Source: JAAFIP01 sp043728315 (GTDB taxonomy: Bacteria > Pseudomonadota > Gammaproteobacteria > Burkholderiales > Burkholderiaceae_C). Taken from it: a stretch of DNA of 43,636 nt. Within the stretch, counting starts at the first letter, position 1. Each line of letters starts with the position of its first letter. Below the pieces are notes generated by a model. The model ran no database searches and was not told the origin of the DNA. It saw only the letters and a program-made list of their open reading frames with translations. This document shows positions 41,113 through 43,636 of this stretch, one piece after another. The stretch lies in the NCBI GenBank assembly GCA_043728315.1, contig JAYTMT010000008.1, forward strand, positions 1 through 43,636, given 5' to 3'. A program made the translations under genes and the position numbers.

Positions 41113-41778
41113 ATGGTGAAAAAAGCACCACGGCGCACCGCAGAGCGAATTCTTGAGGTCACACTGGAGTTGTTTAACCGCTTCGGGGAGCCCAACGTCT
41201 CCACCACGCTCATCTCGTCTGAGCTGAGCATCAGCCCGGGTAATTTGTATTACCACTACCCGGCCAAAGACGAGTTGATCAACAGCTTATTTGACAAGTA
41301 CGAGCGCAGCCTCACGGAGTTGCTCAATGCCAGCGATGGCGTGCGAGACGTTGAGGACGCATGGTTTTTCATGCATTCGCTGTTTGAACTCATTTGGCAA
41401 TACCGCTTTCTCTACCGCGATTTGAATGATTTGCTGAGTAAAAATCGCCGCCTAGAAACGCATTTTCAGTGGATATTGAAAAATAAAACCCGCGCAATTC
41501 GTTCATTGCTAGACAGCATGAGCCGCTCCAGCGCTATCTCCATCGATTCGCGTGAAGTGGAGGCCACCGCCACTTCCATGGTGGTGGTACTCACTTATTG
41601 GCTAAGTTTTGAATACGTGCGCGACCCGCGCAAGGCGCTTGAGCCCGAAAGCGCTGGCGCAGCCCTCATGCGCGGTGCGCAGCATGTGCTGAATATTTTG
41701 GTGCCTTACTTAGAGCAGGGTCAACGCATGCATCTGCTCACCTTAGTGGGCGCCTACAAAGAAACCTCATCGGGCTAG
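41113..41778 (+). CDS. TetR/AcrR family regulator
   Basis: A 221-residue regulator. The N-terminal helix-turn-helix (about residues 8-55: RTAERILEVTLELFNRFG and ELSISPGNLYYHYPAKDELI) is followed by a helical ligand domain. The position among phasin, patatin and acyl-CoA reductase genes suggests an acyl-CoA-sensing role like PhaD/FadR-type TetR proteins, by inference. AAGGA precedes the ATG at a good distance. A shared 8-mer (ATTACCTA) upstream of this gene and in the palindrome at 38946-38967 may be its site. Confidence 0.88.
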   Translation: MVKKAPRRTAERILEVTLELFNRFGEPNVSTTLISSELSISPGNLYYHYPAKDELINSLFDKYERSLTELLNASDGVRDVEDAWFFMHSLFELIWQYRFLYRDLNDLLSKNRRLETHFQWILKNKTRAIRSLLDSMSRSSAISIDSREVEATATSMVVVLTYWLSFEYVRDPRKALEPESAGAALMRGAQHVLNILVPYLEQGQRMHLLTLVGAYKETSSG

Positions 41779-41804
41779 ACCCATTCGATTGCCAGGAGAC
41801 AAAG

Positions 41805-42578
41805 ATGTCCAAATGGAACGCTTTCCCGCACGCAGGCGAATACGATTTTGATGCCAATCGCACAAAGAAAAACTGGAGCACCCTGCATTTGGGCGATGCG
41901 GAGCCCTTGCCAAAAGATGCCAAACTACTGGATGTTTGGGCTTTGTTCCACAGTGGTGAATTCCAAAAAGCAGCCCAAGCCGGGCTCAAGCTTGGCGGCG
42001 CTGGCATCACAGTAGCCAATAAAGCCACCTGCATTTACGCCAACTACTTAGAGGCCAAAGAAAGAACGCGTTTGGATTTGTTTTTGGAAGTGGCCGAGCG
42101 GGCACACGCCCAGTCACAAGAGGAACCAAGCAACCCGAGCGCTTTTTATTGGCAAGCCTATGCCCTTGGCCGCTACAGCCAAGGCATCAGTGTGGCCAAA
42201 GCGCTGGCCCAAGGCATAGGCGGCAAGCTGAAAACGGCGTTAGAGACCACCATCAAACTCCAGCCCAAGCACGCCGATGCCCGCATAGCCTTGGGCGCTT
42301 TCCATGCCGAGGTCATAGACAAGGTGGGTGTTTTGATTGGTGGCATGACCTATGGTGCCAAAAAAGACACAGGTCTTCGCTTGTTCCAAGAGGCTTTAGC
42401 CATTGCCCCTCACAGCGCAATCGCCATGATCGAGTATGCCAACGGCTTAGTATTGCTAGAGGGCGACAAGCGTATGCAAGAGGCTACAGCGCTTTATGAG
42501 CAAGCCGCGAAATGTAAGCCCTTGGATGCCATGGAGTGTTTGGATGTAGAAATGGCCAAGGCCGAGCTTGCCGATTGA
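41805..42578 (+). CDS. Tetratricopeptide-like protein, unknown function
   Basis: A 257-residue cytoplasmic helical-repeat protein without signal peptide. TPR-like helix pairs are visible around 45-75 (LLDVWALFHSGEFQKAAQAGL), 135-165 (LETTIKLQPKHADARIALGAFHAE) and 190-245 (GLRLFQEALAIAPHSAIAMIEYANGL, ATALYEQAAKCKPLDAME). CAGGAGA lies 6 nt before the ATG. It is 26 nt downstream of the TetR gene, probably co-transcribed. Probably a scaffold; no specific partner is evident. Confidence 0.75.
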   Translation: MSKWNAFPHAGEYDFDANRTKKNWSTLHLGDAEPLPKDAKLLDVWALFHSGEFQKAAQAGLKLGGAGITVANKATCIYANYLEAKERTRLDLFLEVAERAHAQSQEEPSNPSAFYWQAYALGRYSQGISVAKALAQGIGGKLKTALETTIKLQPKHADARIALGAFHAEVIDKVGVLIGGMTYGAKKDTGLRLFQEALAIAPHSAIAMIEYANGLVLLEGDKRMQEATALYEQAAKCKPLDAMECLDVEMAKAELAD

Positions 42579-42651
42579 CGCTGTGCATTGCCGCGGTCTA
42601 ACCCAAAAACCCCATCAACACAAAGCATCACCGTAATAAAAGGCCCAAGCC

Positions 42652-43590
42652 GTGGAGACTAAGTGGTTAGAAGATTTTGTGAGCTTGGCTGAAACCCGCA
42701 GTTTCAGCCGCTCAGCCCTGCTGCGCCACGTGACCCAGCCGGCTTTTTCACGGCGCATCCAGTCGCTCGAATCGTGGGCTGGCGCTGACTTGGTAGACCG
42801 CAGCTCCTACCCCACACGCCTGACACCCGCAGGCGAGACGCTTTACCCCCAAGCGCTTGAAATGCTGCAAGGCTTACAGTCCACCCGCGCCATGCTGCGC
42901 GGGCACTCAGCCGCCGGGCAAGATGTGATTGAATTTGCCGTGCCCCACACCTTGGCCTTCACGTTTTTCCCAGCATGGGTATCTAGCCTGCGCGAGGATT
43001 TTGGCAGCATCAAGAGCCGCTTGATCGCGCTGAATGTGCACGACGCGGTGATGCGTTTGGTCGAAGCCAGTTGTGATCTTTTGATTGCGTACCACCACCC
43101 ATCCCAGCCATTCCAGCTGGACGCTGAGCGCTATGAATTTGTAAGCCTAGGCACTGAGCTCTTGGCTCCTTACGCCAAAGCCGAGAAAGACGGCAGCCCC
43201 ATGTTCAAACTGCCCGGCAAAGCCAATGCACCCCTGCCGTATTTAGGCTATGCACCAGGCGCGTACTTGGGGCGGGTGGTGGACATGATTTTGAAGCAGG
43301 CGGGTACTGCTAACCATTTAGACCGTGTCTATGAAACCGACATGGCTGAAGGCCTAAAAGCAATGGCTTTGGAAGGGCATGGCATCGCTTTCTTGCCACA
43401 CAGTGCCGTGAAAAAAGAAGTACGCGCTAAAAAGCTAGCACTCGCTGGCCATGGCCTAGAGATGGAAATGGACATACGCGCCTACCGCGAAAAACCCCAC
43501 CACCTGGGCAGTAACAAGGACAGCAGCGAGCGCAGAGCCAAGAGCACGGCGCAAAACCTCTGGGACTATTTGGCAAGCAGCAAAACATAG
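42652..43590 (+). CDS. LysR-family regulator, HypT-like
   Basis: A 312-residue LysR protein. The N-terminal winged helix METKWLEDFVSLAETRSFSRSA and VTQPAFSRRIQSLESWAG matches E. coli HypT (YjiE), whose frame begins its conserved part with ETKWLYDFL, as I remember it. HypT senses hypochlorite through methionine oxidation. The effector domain (about 90-290) has several Met in DMAEGLKAMALEGHGIAFLPHSA. The start is GTG 42652 with AAAAGG 9 nt upstream. The target genes are not in the window. Confidence 0.8.
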   Translation: METKWLEDFVSLAETRSFSRSALLRHVTQPAFSRRIQSLESWAGADLVDRSSYPTRLTPAGETLYPQALEMLQGLQSTRAMLRGHSAAGQDVIEFAVPHTLAFTFFPAWVSSLREDFGSIKSRLIALNVHDAVMRLVEASCDLLIAYHHPSQPFQLDAERYEFVSLGTELLAPYAKAEKDGSPMFKLPGKANAPLPYLGYAPGAYLGRVVDMILKQAGTANHLDRVYETDMAEGLKAMALEGHGIAFLPHSAVKKEVRAKKLALAGHGLEMEMDIRAYREKPHHLGSNKDSSERRAKSTAQNLWDYLASSKT

Positions 43591-43611
43591 TTATAAATTT
43601 TTTGCATAACC

Positions 43612-43628
43612 ATGCTGCAAAACAGCAT
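43612..43628. terminator. Small hairpin after the LysR gene, possible terminator
   Basis: ATGCTG (43612-43617) and CAGCAT (43623-43628) pair across CAAAA. A T-run lies on the left side (43599-43603 region), so it would suit a minus-strand transcript entering from outside the window as well as or better than the LysR gene. The window ends 8 bases later. Confidence 0.35.
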
Positions 43629-43636
43629 TGGCAATT

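Noticed and set aside
1..43636. CRISPR arrays, tRNA and rRNA genes, integrase or attachment sites
   Set aside because: I saw no regularly spaced direct repeats with unique spacers, no cloverleaf-like tRNA sequence, no rRNA sequence and no integrase gene.

Overview
The window reads as a chromosomal contig from a betaproteobacterium, most likely Burkholderiales/Comamonadaceae. This is inferred from gene content and order (argB beside slmA, a PhaF-like phasin, TRAP-fed sugar-acid catabolism) and from the protein sequences; no database search was possible. The first 35 bases are an Illumina sequencing adapter, so the left edge is an assembly artefact. No rRNA, tRNA or CRISPR array was seen. Apart from positions 36-269 there is no gene-free stretch near or above 300 bases.

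Region 1 (270-11371) is a sugar-acid (hexuronate/aldarate) catabolic cluster. A short-chain dehydrogenase and an enolase-superfamily dehydratase are on the minus strand. Facing them is a plus-strand operon: GntR/FCD regulator, TRAP transporter DctPQM, UxaA-family dehydratase, Ldh2-type dehydrogenase, UxuB-type fructuronate reductase and D-mannonate dehydratase. The products converge on 2-keto-3-deoxy acids.

Region 2 (11442-15331, minus strand) is an argB - response regulator - sensor kinase - slmA operon.

Region 3 (15403-36467) is an AT-rich surface-polysaccharide (O-antigen type) island. A WecA-like initiating transferase and a GT2 lie on the plus strand. A long minus-strand operon runs rmlB-rmlD-rmlA-rmlC, Wzm/Wzt ABC exporter, GT61, fdtC-fdtA-fdtB, GT-B, a GT-C-like membrane protein, gtrB, wecD, gtrA, wecE. 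RmlA/RmlB supply dTDP-4-keto-6-deoxyglucose to three branches: L-rhamnose, a 3-acetamido-3,6-dideoxyhexose (Fdt/Qdt), and a 4-acetamido-4,6-dideoxyhexose (WecE/WecD). The last branch sits inside a Gtr-type periplasmic glycosylation module. Two insertion sequences have broken exactly this module: an IS66-family element (17808-20546, 8-bp target duplication) in wecE and an IS1595/ISXO2-like element (22713-23749, 8-bp duplication) in gtrB. A run of 10 C inside wecD is a third potential switch.

Region 4 (36592-43590) holds a small secreted protein, a 661-residue two-domain fatty acyl-CoA reductase, and divergently a phasin, a patatin-like lipase, a TetR regulator, a TPR protein and a HypT-like LysR regulator. 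This suggests storage-lipid metabolism.

The most unusual signal is a dispersed repeat of about 60 bp with four copies (7624-7685, 11373-11434, 12701-12760, 39718-39775). All four are open in the same reading frame, with a peptide core like NVSVIRSYAA. One copy supplies the start codon and first 20 residues of the Ldh2-type enzyme. One is an in-frame insert in the sensor kinase. One forms a 17-codon mini-ORF whose stop overlaps the patatin start codon.
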